NCBI RefSeq assembly: GCF_008119785.1
Contig: NZ_VSFA01000022.1
Coordinates: 1 to 64,000 of the forward strand
From: Micromonospora sp. MP36
Lineage (GTDB): Bacteria > Actinomycetota > Actinomycetes > Mycobacteriales > Micromonosporaceae
DNA: 64,000 nt
Direction: 5' to 3'
The stretch's first letter is position 1. The number at the start of each line of letters is the position of its first letter. Below, piece after piece: positions 1 to 13,235 of the stretch. The notes under the pieces were generated by a model. That model saw only the letters and a list, made by a program, of their open reading frames with translations, did no database searches and was not told where the DNA came from. Position numbers and translations under genes: made by a program.

Positions 1-6
1 GAACCA

Positions 7-525
7 ATGCTCCCCGAGCTGCCCCGCGACCTGCCGGTGTTGGAGCGTCGGGCGGTGAGGGTGGTGGTGCTCGACGCCGCCGAGCGGGTGCTGCTGTTCC
101 ACACCCGGGACCCGGAGCACCCCCGCCTCGGGGTCTGGTGGGAGCTGCCCGGCGGCGGGCTCGACGCCGGGGAGACGTATCTGGAGGCGGCCGTACGGGA
201 GTTGCGCGAGGAGACCGGCATCGTGGTCGCGCCGGCCGACGTGGGCCCGCCGACCTGGCGGCGGCGGGCCAGCTTCATCCACCGGCAGTGGCGCCACCTG
301 CAGGACGAGGTGATCGTCCCGGTACGGCTGCCGGGGCCGGGACCAGACGTGGATGAGGCGAACCGGCTGGACTACGAGGTGGAGGACTACTTCGGGTTCC
401 GCTGGTGGCCGGTCACCGAGATCGTCGGCGTGCGGCCGCGCTGCTATCCGGGGCGGCTGCCCGAGCTACTGCCGGCGTTCCTGGCCGGCGAGGAGATCGA
501 CGAGCCGTTCGAGCTGTGGTCATGA
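7..525 (+). CDS. NUDIX hydrolase
   Basis: A 172-residue NUDIX-fold pyrophosphohydrolase. The complete NUDIX box is visible at about residues 50-72: G-x5-E-x7-RE-x-x-EE-x-G-I, read as GGLDAGE, seven residues, then RELREETGI. It binds the divalent metal used to cleave a nucleoside diphosphate linked to a variable group. Length is typical of the family. The ATG at position 7 is the only start seen, but only six bases precede it, so the ribosome site and any upstream partner lie outside the window. The serpin-like gene follows 31 bases later on the same strand, so the two may be cotranscribed. The exact substrate cannot be read from the sequence. Confidence 0.85.
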   Translation: MLPELPRDLPVLERRAVRVVVLDAAERVLLFHTRDPEHPRLGVWWELPGGGLDAGETYLEAAVRELREETGIVVAPADVGPPTWRRRASFIHRQWRHLQDEVIVPVRLPGPGPDVDEANRLDYEVEDYFGFRWWPVTEIVGVRPRCYPGRLPELLPAFLAGEEIDEPFELWS

Positions 526-556
526 CGAATCCGCCGTCAACCGGCACAGTGGAGCG

Positions 557-1801
557 GTGACCCGAATCCACGGACCTCTCGCCCACTACGCCGAGCGGCT
601 GCACCGCGCCGCCGGCGACACGCACCACGTCGCCTCCCCGCTCGGCGCCTGGCTGCTCCTCGCGCTCACCGGCCCCGCCGCCACCGGCGGCACCCGTGAC
701 GAACTAACCGAGGCGCTCGGCACCGACGTGGACGTGGCGGCGGAGGTGGCAGGGGCGTTGCTGTCGGCGCCGCACCCGTTGATGGCCTCCGCCAGCGCGG
801 TGTGGGAGCGCCAGCCCTTCGAGGGCCTGGCCGGTTGGCGGGCCGGCCTGCCGGAGCGGACGCAGCGCGGCCCGCTGCCCGACCAGGCGGCGCTCGACGC
901 CTGGGCCCGGGAGCACACGTACGGTCTGATCGACCGGTTCCCGATCACCGTCCGACCGCAGATCCTGCTGATCCTGGCCAGCGCGCTGGCCACCAAGGTG
1001 TCCTGGGCGGAGCCCTTCCAGGTGGCTCCAGCCGACCAGCTCGGATCGGGCAGCGCCTGGGCAGGCCGGCTCGATCGGGTGTTGCGCACCCCGTGGCACG
1101 GCCACCTGTGCTGGATCGCGACGACCGCGCGGGCCGGTGACGTCGCGGTGCACGCCGCGCCCGCCCGACCGGTGTCGACCGCCGGCGGCGAGGCCGGGAT
1201 GCTGGTGGTGTCGGTCGCCGCCGCACCGGACGTGCCGCCGGTCGACGTCCTCGCCGCCGCCCAGGAGATCGCCGCACGGACCGCCACCGCACCGGACGGG
1301 TACCGGCCCCGCCAGCGGTCCCTGTTCGACCTGCCGCTCGGCGACACCCCGCTGTGGACGCTGCGGGAGGAGACGGTACGCACGTTCGCGCGCGACGGCC
1401 GGGAGGAGCGGACCAGGGCCGTGCTGCCCTGCTGGTCGGCGGAGAGCCGGCACGACCTGACGCGGGCCGGGTTCGGCTTCGACGCCGCCGCCCGGGCGCT
1501 CGGGATGCTCATGGGGCTGGCGAACCCGCAGCACGAGGCGGTCCAGTCGGCGGTGGCCCGCTACGGGCGGTACGGCTTCGAGGCCGCCGCGGTGACCGCG
1601 TTCGCGGTGGCGACCGGACTGCCGCCGGAGGGCGTCGCCCGGGTGGCGGAGCTGCGGTTCGGCCACCCGTACGCCGTGGTGGCGGTGGCCACCGACAGCG
1701 CGGGCGGGCCGTGGCACGGCCTGCCGGTTTACTCGGCCTGGGTGGCGGAGCCACAGGAACTGCCCGAGGACGAGCTGGCGGACCCGCCCCGACAGTGGTG
1801 A
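557..1801 (+). CDS. Serpin-family protein (bacterial serpin-like)
   Basis: A 414-residue protein with serpin hallmarks. Near the N terminus SPLGAWLLLAL followed by GGTRDELTEALG matches the serpin helix A/B region. Near the C terminus GFEAAAVTA (residues 340-348) matches the reactive-centre-loop hinge, and RFGHPYAVV resembles the conserved serpin strand after the loop. Length and hinge position relative to the C terminus fit the family. Serpins trap serine or cysteine proteases by loop insertion. No signal peptide is seen, so it is probably cytoplasmic. The start chosen is the GTG at 557, because homology begins there; the frame stays open upstream to 353 but overlaps the NUDIX gene. Inhibitory activity is inferred from the alanine-rich hinge, not shown. 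Confidence 0.7.
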   Translation: MTRIHGPLAHYAERLHRAAGDTHHVASPLGAWLLLALTGPAATGGTRDELTEALGTDVDVAAEVAGALLSAPHPLMASASAVWERQPFEGLAGWRAGLPERTQRGPLPDQAALDAWAREHTYGLIDRFPITVRPQILLILASALATKVSWAEPFQVAPADQLGSGSAWAGRLDRVLRTPWHGHLCWIATTARAGDVAVHAAPARPVSTAGGEAGMLVVSVAAAPDVPPVDVLAAAQEIAARTATAPDGYRPRQRSLFDLPLGDTPLWTLREETVRTFARDGREERTRAVLPCWSAESRHDLTRAGFGFDAAARALGMLMGLANPQHEAVQSAVARYGRYGFEAAAVTAFAVATGLPPEGVARVAELRFGHPYAVVAVATDSAGGPWHGLPVYSAWVAEPQELPEDELADPPRQW

Positions 1802-1802
1802 G

Positions 1803-1836
1803 GCGGGGCCTCCGGCCGTGCGGCCGGAGGCCCCGC
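1803..1836. terminator. Perfect 15-bp hairpin between convergent genes
   Basis: A 15-bp perfect stem (GCGGGGCCTCCGGCC at 1803-1817, its complement at 1822-1836) closes a four-base loop GTGC. It starts two bases after the serpin stop and lies 51 bases past the end of the oppositely directed NRPS gene. It has no T-tract, as is common in actinomycetes. It probably ends transcription from both sides and marks the downstream border of the biosynthetic operon. Confidence 0.75.
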
Positions 1837-1886
1837 GCGCCACGCGCGTGAAGGGGGAACCCGGAGGCGTTGAGAAGGGCCCTTCC

Positions 1887-7393
<5,507 letters not shown>

Positions 7394-7394
<1 letters not shown>

Positions 7395-8830
7395 CAGCTG
7401 CTTTCCTGCTTCCTACCACGTCTCGTTGTCGAACGGTTCGGATGTTTCGCTCTCCGCTCGGCTGGTGCCGGGCTGGAGTCCTGGACCGGCAGTCTGGTCC
7501 GGCGGCGATCGGTCCGGTCCTGCAGGATCTGCTTCACCCTGTGGTGTGGGGTGTGCAGGGCGATGTCGGGGTCGCCGGCTCGGTGCAGGATGTTGATCGC
7601 GGCGTTCACGTCGGCCTGCCACACCACCCCGCACCGGGTGCAGTGAAACCGGTCCCTACTACGTCGACCGAAGTCGCCGCAGCGGTGACAGGTTTGTGAG
7701 GTGTAGGCGGCGTTGACGGGAACGAGCGCAGAACCTCTACGCTCCGACACGCTTTTCAGCGCCTCGGCGGTGACTCCTTTGGTCCACGCCGCGAGGCGCC
7801 GGTTGATGTTCTTGCCGAGTTTCTTGGTGCTAGTGAAGCGTTTGGTGAGGTTTTCGGCGACAACGGTGGCGGCCTTGTCGACGACCTCGTGCACGGCGGT
7901 GAAGATCTCCGTACGCACCCGCGCCCGGTGCCGGGCGGCCTGCCGGTCCCGCTTGATCGTGCCGAGGTTGTTGGCCTTGATCCGGTGCGCCTTCGCGTGA
8001 TCACCATTGCGGGCGGCGGTGTTGGCGATCGAGCGGAGCTTCGCCCGCCGCCGGTTGCGTTCCTTCAACCGATCCGACTCGACGGTCAGCAGCTCGCCGA
8101 GGCAGGTTCCGTGTGGATCACCGTCGGAGTCGGTGAGGGCTTCGGTGTAGCCCTTGTCCACCCCGATCATTTGCTCGCCGCAGGGCCGTCGCGACGACGG
8201 CATCTCCGATGCGTCGATCTGGTAGTGCACCTCGACCCGACCCCCGCGCAGGATCAGCCGCAGCGCGCCCGTCGGAGCGACCATCGTAGACAGCGGGATT
8301 CTGACCATCTTGCGAGGCTTGAAGCCGGGAACCGCCAGCCACAACCGGCCGCGCCCGTCGGTGAGCGTGTGGTGCTGGTCGGCGCGTACGACGATCTGAT
8401 CGTGCGTGTGGTTCTTGCCACGCTTCCAGTGCTCGCGCATCTGCCGAGCTAGGAACGGGTCGTCAGCCCACCGGTCAGCCCTCAACGCGGCCAGCATGCG
8501 CTGACGCTCGGCCGGATCGCTGGTGCGCCGGAAAACCGCGCGGCGCACCTCGACCTTGGCTGAGGCCAGGCTCGCGGCGATGTCGGCCATGGCGTCGCGG
8601 ACGGTTTCCTTCCACGCATTCGCCAGCACACCAAACTGGACGTACGTGCCGTCAGCCATCCACCGGTCCCGCACCTGCCGGTCCTTCAGCCCGGACCCGA
8701 CACCGACGACCGACCCGTACCGCTGCCACACCTCACTACGAACCCGACCCAACCGACGCGCCTGCTTAAGCAACACCGCGTACTTGCCCAGATTCAGACC
8801 CGCCGAGTAAGCGATCCGCGTGACCTTCAC
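7394..8830 (-). CDS. tnpB: TnpB, RNA-guided nuclease-type transposase accessory protein
   Basis: A 478-residue TnpB/OrfB protein. RuvC-like residues are visible: Asp in IGVDKGYTEAL (about residue 224), Glu in VVAENLTKRF and Asp in QADVNAAINIL. A four-cysteine zinc finger (CHRCG and, 12 residues on, CTRCG) lies between the last two. TnpB proteins are RNA-guided DNA nucleases that work with an omega RNA from the element 3' end. The gene sits between two NRPS genes in the same direction. Its GTG start overlaps the stop of a tiny tnpA remnant (GTGA), and its TGA overlaps the next NRPS start by one base. The last residues (RGRKQESS) are encoded by the NRPS ribosome-binding region, so the original C terminus was probably shorter. 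Not similar in detail to the second TnpB at 32822-34201. Confidence 0.88.
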
Positions 8831-8916
8831 CGCTGACCAGCCCCGGTCAGGCCCGCTTCGGGTTCCTCCTCGAAGGGGCGCTCTGCGTACTCACCGATCC
8901 GGTAGATGTTACGCAC
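8827..8916 (-). pseudogene. Internally deleted IS607-type tnpA remnant
   Basis: A 29-codon frame starting at GTG 8916 and ending with a GTGA overlap onto tnpB. It reads IYRIGEYAER near its start, which resembles the MerR-like N terminus of IS607 recombinases, then jumps to an acidic tail PFEEEPEAGLTGAGQR. The recombinase domain is absent. The intact element at 32822-34785 has the same tnpA-tnpB GTGA junction, which supports reading this as a tnpA with its centre deleted. The match is short, so this is moderately sure only. Confidence 0.45.
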
Positions 8917-8960
8917 AACAAGCAACCATAGATGGACATGCGGGGAAGAACGACAACTGG

Positions 8961-11900
8961 TCACTCCTCTTCCGCCGCGAGCAGCGCGGCGACCTCGGTG
9001 TCGGAGAGCCCGTCGAGCTCGGCGGCGATCCGCTGCTCGATCTGGGCGGCCAGGTCCGCCACCACGGGGCTGCTGAACAGCGCCCGCATGGGCAGTTCGA
9101 CGTCCACCTCGGCCCGGATCCGGGCCATCGCCCGCATGCCGCGCAGCGAGTTGCCGCCGAGAGCGAAGAAGTCGTCCAGAGCGCCGACCTTCTCCACCTG
9201 GAGGATCTCGGCGTACACCTCGGCGACCAGGGCCTCGGCCTCGGTGCGCGGGGCGACGTAGGCGTCCTCGGCCGGCGCGGCGGTGGCCGGCGCGGGCAGC
9301 GCGGCCCGGTCCAGCTTGCCGTTCGGCGTCAGGGGCAGCGCGTCGAGCCGGACCAGTGCCGCCGGGATCAGGTGGGCGGGCAACTCCCGGGCCAGTTCGG
9401 CGCGGACCGAGTCCTCGTGGGCCGGGCCGACCAGGTAGCCGACCAGCGTCGGCTCGCCCGAGTCGGTCCGCACCGCCGCGGCGGCCGCCCGGACGTCCGG
9501 GTGGGCCAGCAGCGCGGCCTCCACCTCACCCAGCTCGATCCGCATGCCGCGCACCTTGACCTGGTCGTCGCGGCGGCCCAGGTATTCCAGCGTGCCGTCG
9601 GCACGCCAGCGGGCCAGGTCGCCGGTGGCGTACATCCGCTCCCCGGGCGGGCCGTACGGGCAGGGCAGGAAACGCTCGGCGGTGAGGCCGGGACGGCGCA
9701 GATAGCCGCGGGCGAGCTGGGTGCCGGCGACGTACAGCTCGCCGACCACACCCGGCGGGACCGGCTGCAGGGCCGCGTCGAGCAGCAGCGCCCGGGTGTT
9801 CCAGGTGGGCGTGCCGATCGACACCGGCCCGGCCGGGACCGGTTCGCCCGGGGCGATCCGGGCGGCGACGCAACCGACCGTCGCCTCGGTCGGGCCGTAC
9901 TCGTTGATCACCGCGACGTCCGGGTGCGCGGCTCGCCACCCGGCGAGCTGCTCGCCGGTGAGCGCCTCACCGCCGATCACCAGGTCGGCGGTGGGCGACA
10001 GCTCGCCGTCGAGCAGCGGCAGGTGGCTGGGGGTGACCTTGAGGAAGGTGGGCCGGCCGCCGACCCGGGCCGCCGGCTCGTCGATCGCGGCGAGCCGGAC
10101 CGTGCCGCCGGCGGTGAGCGTGCCGAGCAGGCCGGTGACGGTGAGGTCGAAGGAGACCGGCGAGTGCAGCAGCGCGGTGCCGGCCAGGCCCGGGTAGGTG
10201 TGCCGGGCCCAGGCCAGGTAGGCGGTGACCGCGCGGTGCTCCACCACCACGCCCTTGGGCCGGCCGGTGGAGCCGGAGGTGTAGAGCACGTACGCCGGGT
10301 GCTCGGGGCGCAGCGGGGTGAGCCGGTCGGCGTCGGTGAGGTCGCCGTCGGCCTGGTCGGAACCCACCTCCCCGTCCAGCACCAGCGCGCCGGCCGGCAC
10401 CAGGGCCGCGGTCTCCGGGGTCGCCACCACCAGGGCCGGCTCGGCGTCGTCCAGCAGGTACGCGATCCGCCCGGCCGGGTAGGCGGTGTCCACCGGCACG
10501 TACGCCGCGCCGGACTTGAGCACCGCGAGGATGGCCACCACCAGCTCGCAGGAGCGGGGCACGGCGAGCGCGACCCGGGCCTCCGGGCCGGCGCCCCGGG
10601 CCACCAGCAGCCGGGCCAGCCGGTTCGCGGCGGTGTTCAGCTCGGCGTAGGTGAGCGGCACGCCGTCGCAGACCAGCGCGATGGCGTCCGGCGTGGCCGC
10701 GGCCTGCCGCTGCACCTCGTCGACCACGGTGGCCGGCGGCACCTCGTGCGCGGTGTCGTTCCAGGCGCCCAGCACCAGGTCCCGCTCGGCGTCGGCGAGC
10801 AGCGGCAGCGCGCCGACCCGCCGCTGCGGGTCGGCGACGGCGGCGGCGAGCAGCCGGACGTACCGGTCGACGACCGACTCGGCGGTGGCGCGGTCGAACA
10901 GCGCCGTGCGGTAGACCAGCCGGCTCTCGCCGGTGGTGATGTCGAACGCCAGGTCGTCCTTGGTGGTGCCCAGCTCCACCGGGTCCAGGCCGGAGTCGGG
11001 GATGAAGTTCAGCGCGGTCTGGAAGATCGGCTGCACTGACGGGTCGCGCTGCGGGTCGACCGCCTCGACGATCTTCTGGAACGGGGTCTGCCCGTGCTCG
11101 ATCGCGTCGACCAGGCCGGCGCGGACCCGGGCGAGCAGCTCGGCGAAGGTCGGGTCGCCGGAGACGTCGCAGCGCAGCGCCACCGGGTTGACGAACATGC
11201 CGATCAGTGGGGCCACCTCGGCGCTGTCCCGACCGGCGGTGGAGACGCCGACCACCACGTCGGTGTCGCCGGAGATCCGGGACAGCAGCGCCGCGAAGCC
11301 GGCCAGCAGCACCATGTACGGCGTGGCCGCCGCGCCGGTCGCGAGGGCGCCGACCCGGTCGAGCAGCCCCGCGGGCAGCTCGAACCGCACCTCGTCGCCG
11401 GCGAAGCCGAGCTGTGCCGGGCGGGGCCGGTCCAGCGGCAGGCCGGTGACCGCCGGCGCGCCGGCCAGGTGGCCGGTCCAGAAGGCGAGCTGGCGGTCCA
11501 GCTCCGCGCCGGTGAGCTGGTCGCGCTGCCAGACCGCGAAGTCGGCGTACTGGATGGGCAGCTCGGGCACGGCGGGCTCGGTGCTGGTCGACGCGGCCTG
11601 GCTGAACGCGCCGAGTTCCTGGTGGAACAGCACCGCCGAGTGGCTGTCGAAGACCGCGTGGTGCACCACGAACACCAGCGCCCAGGTGTCGTCCAGGCGG
11701 ACCAGCCGGGCCCGCCACAGCGGCGGGGCGTCCAGCGGGATCGGGCTGCGGGCCAGTTCCGCGCGGATCGCCTCGAACGCCGCGAGGCGCTCCGCCTCCG
11801 GCAGGTGCCGCAGGTCGTCGGTCGGGATCGGGGCGGCTTCGTGGGCCCGCACCACCTGCACCAGGGCGCCGTCGTCGATCCGTAGGTAGGTGCGGAGCGC

Positions 11901-12074
11901 CTCGTGCCGGGCCACCACCTGGTTGACGATGCCGGCGGCGGCGTCCGCGTCGATCCCGGCCGGGAAGCGCCACGGGACGGAGACGTTGTAGACCGGCGAG
12001 CCGGCGTCGAGCTGGTTGGCCATCCACACCCGCTCCTGCGCGAAGGAGGCCGGGAAGGTCCATTCCTGGGTCAT
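8961..12074 (-). CDS. NRPS module C-A(Asn)-PCP
   Basis: A 1037-residue elongation module. The condensation motif is HHAVFDS (His138-His139, Asp143), with Ser in place of the usual final Gly. The adenylation core TSGSTG is at 599-604, and the PCP motif LGGNS carries Ser976. The specificity pocket reads D-L-T-K-V-G-E-V-G-K, one conservative change from the published asparagine code DLTKLGEVGK; aspartate is the alternative. The start is the ATG at 12074, which overlaps the MbtH stop as ATGA; the frame is open 22 codons further but that part lies inside the MbtH gene. The upstream hydroxylase and MbtH are the natural partners: MbtH stabilises the A domain and the hydroxylase probably acts on the loaded Asn. 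There is no epimerase or TE. Confidence 0.92.
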   Translation of the reverse strand: MTQEWTFPASFAQERVWMANQLDAGSPVYNVSVPWRFPAGIDADAAAGIVNQVVARHEALRTYLRIDDGALVQVVRAHEAAPIPTDDLRHLPEAERLAAFEAIRAELARSPIPLDAPPLWRARLVRLDDTWALVFVVHHAVFDSHSAVLFHQELGAFSQAASTSTEPAVPELPIQYADFAVWQRDQLTGAELDRQLAFWTGHLAGAPAVTGLPLDRPRPAQLGFAGDEVRFELPAGLLDRVGALATGAAATPYMVLLAGFAALLSRISGDTDVVVGVSTAGRDSAEVAPLIGMFVNPVALRCDVSGDPTFAELLARVRAGLVDAIEHGQTPFQKIVEAVDPQRDPSVQPIFQTALNFIPDSGLDPVELGTTKDDLAFDITTGESRLVYRTALFDRATAESVVDRYVRLLAAAVADPQRRVGALPLLADAERDLVLGAWNDTAHEVPPATVVDEVQRQAAATPDAIALVCDGVPLTYAELNTAANRLARLLVARGAGPEARVALAVPRSCELVVAILAVLKSGAAYVPVDTAYPAGRIAYLLDDAEPALVVATPETAALVPAGALVLDGEVGSDQADGDLTDADRLTPLRPEHPAYVLYTSGSTGRPKGVVVEHRAVTAYLAWARHTYPGLAGTALLHSPVSFDLTVTGLLGTLTAGGTVRLAAIDEPAARVGGRPTFLKVTPSHLPLLDGELSPTADLVIGGEALTGEQLAGWRAAHPDVAVINEYGPTEATVGCVAARIAPGEPVPAGPVSIGTPTWNTRALLLDAALQPVPPGVVGELYVAGTQLARGYLRRPGLTAERFLPCPYGPPGERMYATGDLARWRADGTLEYLGRRDDQVKVRGMRIELGEVEAALLAHPDVRAAAAAVRTDSGEPTLVGYLVGPAHEDSVRAELARELPAHLIPAALVRLDALPLTPNGKLDRAALPAPATAAPAEDAYVAPRTEAEALVAEVYAEILQVEKVGALDDFFALGGNSLRGMRAMARIRAEVDVELPMRALFSSPVVADLAAQIEQRIAAELDGLSDTEVAALLAAEEE

Positions 12075-12259
12075 GACTGCGCCTCGCGTACCGAGCGGGG
12101 CCGCATGTCGGTCCAGACGGTCTCGACGTGGGCCAGGCACTCCTCCCGGGTGCCGGCGAAGCCGGCGTCGTGCCAGCCCGCGGGGAGGTCCCGGTCGGCC
12201 GACCAGATGGAGTACTGCTCCTCGTCGTTGCGCACGACCAGGAATCGGGGTTCGGCCAT
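12071..12259 (-). CDS. MbtH-like NRPS accessory protein
   Basis: A 62-residue MbtH-family protein. Family signatures are visible: a short strand FLVVRNDEEQYSIW, then LPAGW, CLAHVETVW and the C-terminal TDMRP. MbtH proteins bind NRPS adenylation domains, helping them fold and activate their amino acid. It lies one base after the hydroxylase stop and overlaps the Asn module by four bases, so it is made together with that module. It is the only MbtH in the operon and may serve all four A domains. Confidence 0.95.
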   Translation of the reverse strand: MAEPRFLVVRNDEEQYSIWSADRDLPAGWHDAGFAGTREECLAHVETVWTDMRPRSVREAQS

Positions 12260-12260
12260 G

Positions 12261-13211
12261 TCAGTTCGCTCCAGAGGTGTCGGGGGTGTGCGGCTCGGCC
12301 ATCGCCACGGCGATCTTGCGGGGGCCGGTGAACGGCTCCCGGCCGTGCGCGGCGGTCATGTTGTCCACCACCAGCACGTCGTCGCGCTGGTAGTCGAAGC
12401 GGACGCTGGCGGCCCGGTAGGCGGCGCGCAGGTGGTCCATCACGTCGGCGGGGATCTCGCCGCCGTCGCCGTAGTAGGTGTTCGACGGCAGCCCGTCGGG
12501 GCCGAACATGGCCAGCAGCCCCTCCTGGTAGTCCTTCGGGAGGGTGCTGAGGTGGAAGAACGTGGCGTGGTTGAACCAGCGCGGGGTGTCCGAGCCGGGC
12601 CGGTGGTGCACCACGTCCCGGACCGCGCGGGTTCGCAGGCCGTCCTTGCCGACCCACTCCACGGTGATCCCGTTCGCCGCGGCGTACGCCTCGACCTCGG
12701 TCCGGTTCTCGGTGTTGAACACCTCCTGCCAGCGGGTGCCGAAGTCGCCGTGGAAGTTGCGCACCAGCATCCAGCGGCGCCGGATGAACTCCTCGCGCAC
12801 CGTTGGGTCGATCTCCTGGTAGACCCGGCGCACGTCGGCGAGCGGGGTGGCCCCCTGCGTCTGCGGGGCGGTGATGCAGTAGAAGAACAGGGTCAGCGGC
12901 CAACGCGCCTGATACGAGTTCTCGTTGTGCAGGAAGATCTCCTCGTCCGGCGGGTAGTCGGTCGAGGTGTAGACCCGGCCCTTGATGGAGTGCCGGGGTG
13001 AGGAGCGCTCCGTGTAGGTCAGCGGCTCGCCGGAGAGGGCGCGGACCGCCCGGTCGAAGCCGTCCACCCCGCCGACGTCGAAGCCGCGGAAGAGCAGCCC
13101 GCCGTGCTCGACGAGGGCGGCGCGCAGTTCGGCTCGCCGGGCGTCGATCAGGTCGGTCAGGGCCCGGCCGTCGTTCTCGATGACCACCGGGAGTGTGGTC
13201 GTGTCGCTCAT
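12261..13211 (-). CDS. SyrP-like TauD/TfdA Fe(II)/2-oxoglutarate hydroxylase
   Basis: A 316-residue non-haem iron dioxygenase. The metal-binding His-x-Glu is His95-Asn-Glu97 in FLHNENSYQARWPL, and the distal His is His289 in MTAAHGREP, followed by an arginine (PRKIAVAMA) that should bind 2-oxoglutarate. The HNE-S-Y-x-x-x-WP context is that of SyrP-type enzymes, which beta-hydroxylate amino acids bound to a PCP. It sits between the PKS (24-base gap, AGGAG at good spacing) and mbtH, beside the module with an asparagine code. Beta-hydroxylation of PCP-bound Asn is therefore the likely job, but this is inferred. Action on free amino acid, as in AsnO, or on Ser cannot be excluded. Confidence 0.85.
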   Translation of the reverse strand: MSDTTTLPVVIENDGRALTDLIDARRAELRAALVEHGGLLFRGFDVGGVDGFDRAVRALSGEPLTYTERSSPRHSIKGRVYTSTDYPPDEEIFLHNENSYQARWPLTLFFYCITAPQTQGATPLADVRRVYQEIDPTVREEFIRRRWMLVRNFHGDFGTRWQEVFNTENRTEVEAYAAANGITVEWVGKDGLRTRAVRDVVHHRPGSDTPRWFNHATFFHLSTLPKDYQEGLLAMFGPDGLPSNTYYGDGGEIPADVMDHLRAAYRAASVRFDYQRDDVLVVDNMTAAHGREPFTGPRKIAVAMAEPHTPDTSGAN

Positions 13212-13235
13212 GGTGCAGCTCTCCTGTTCGTCGGG

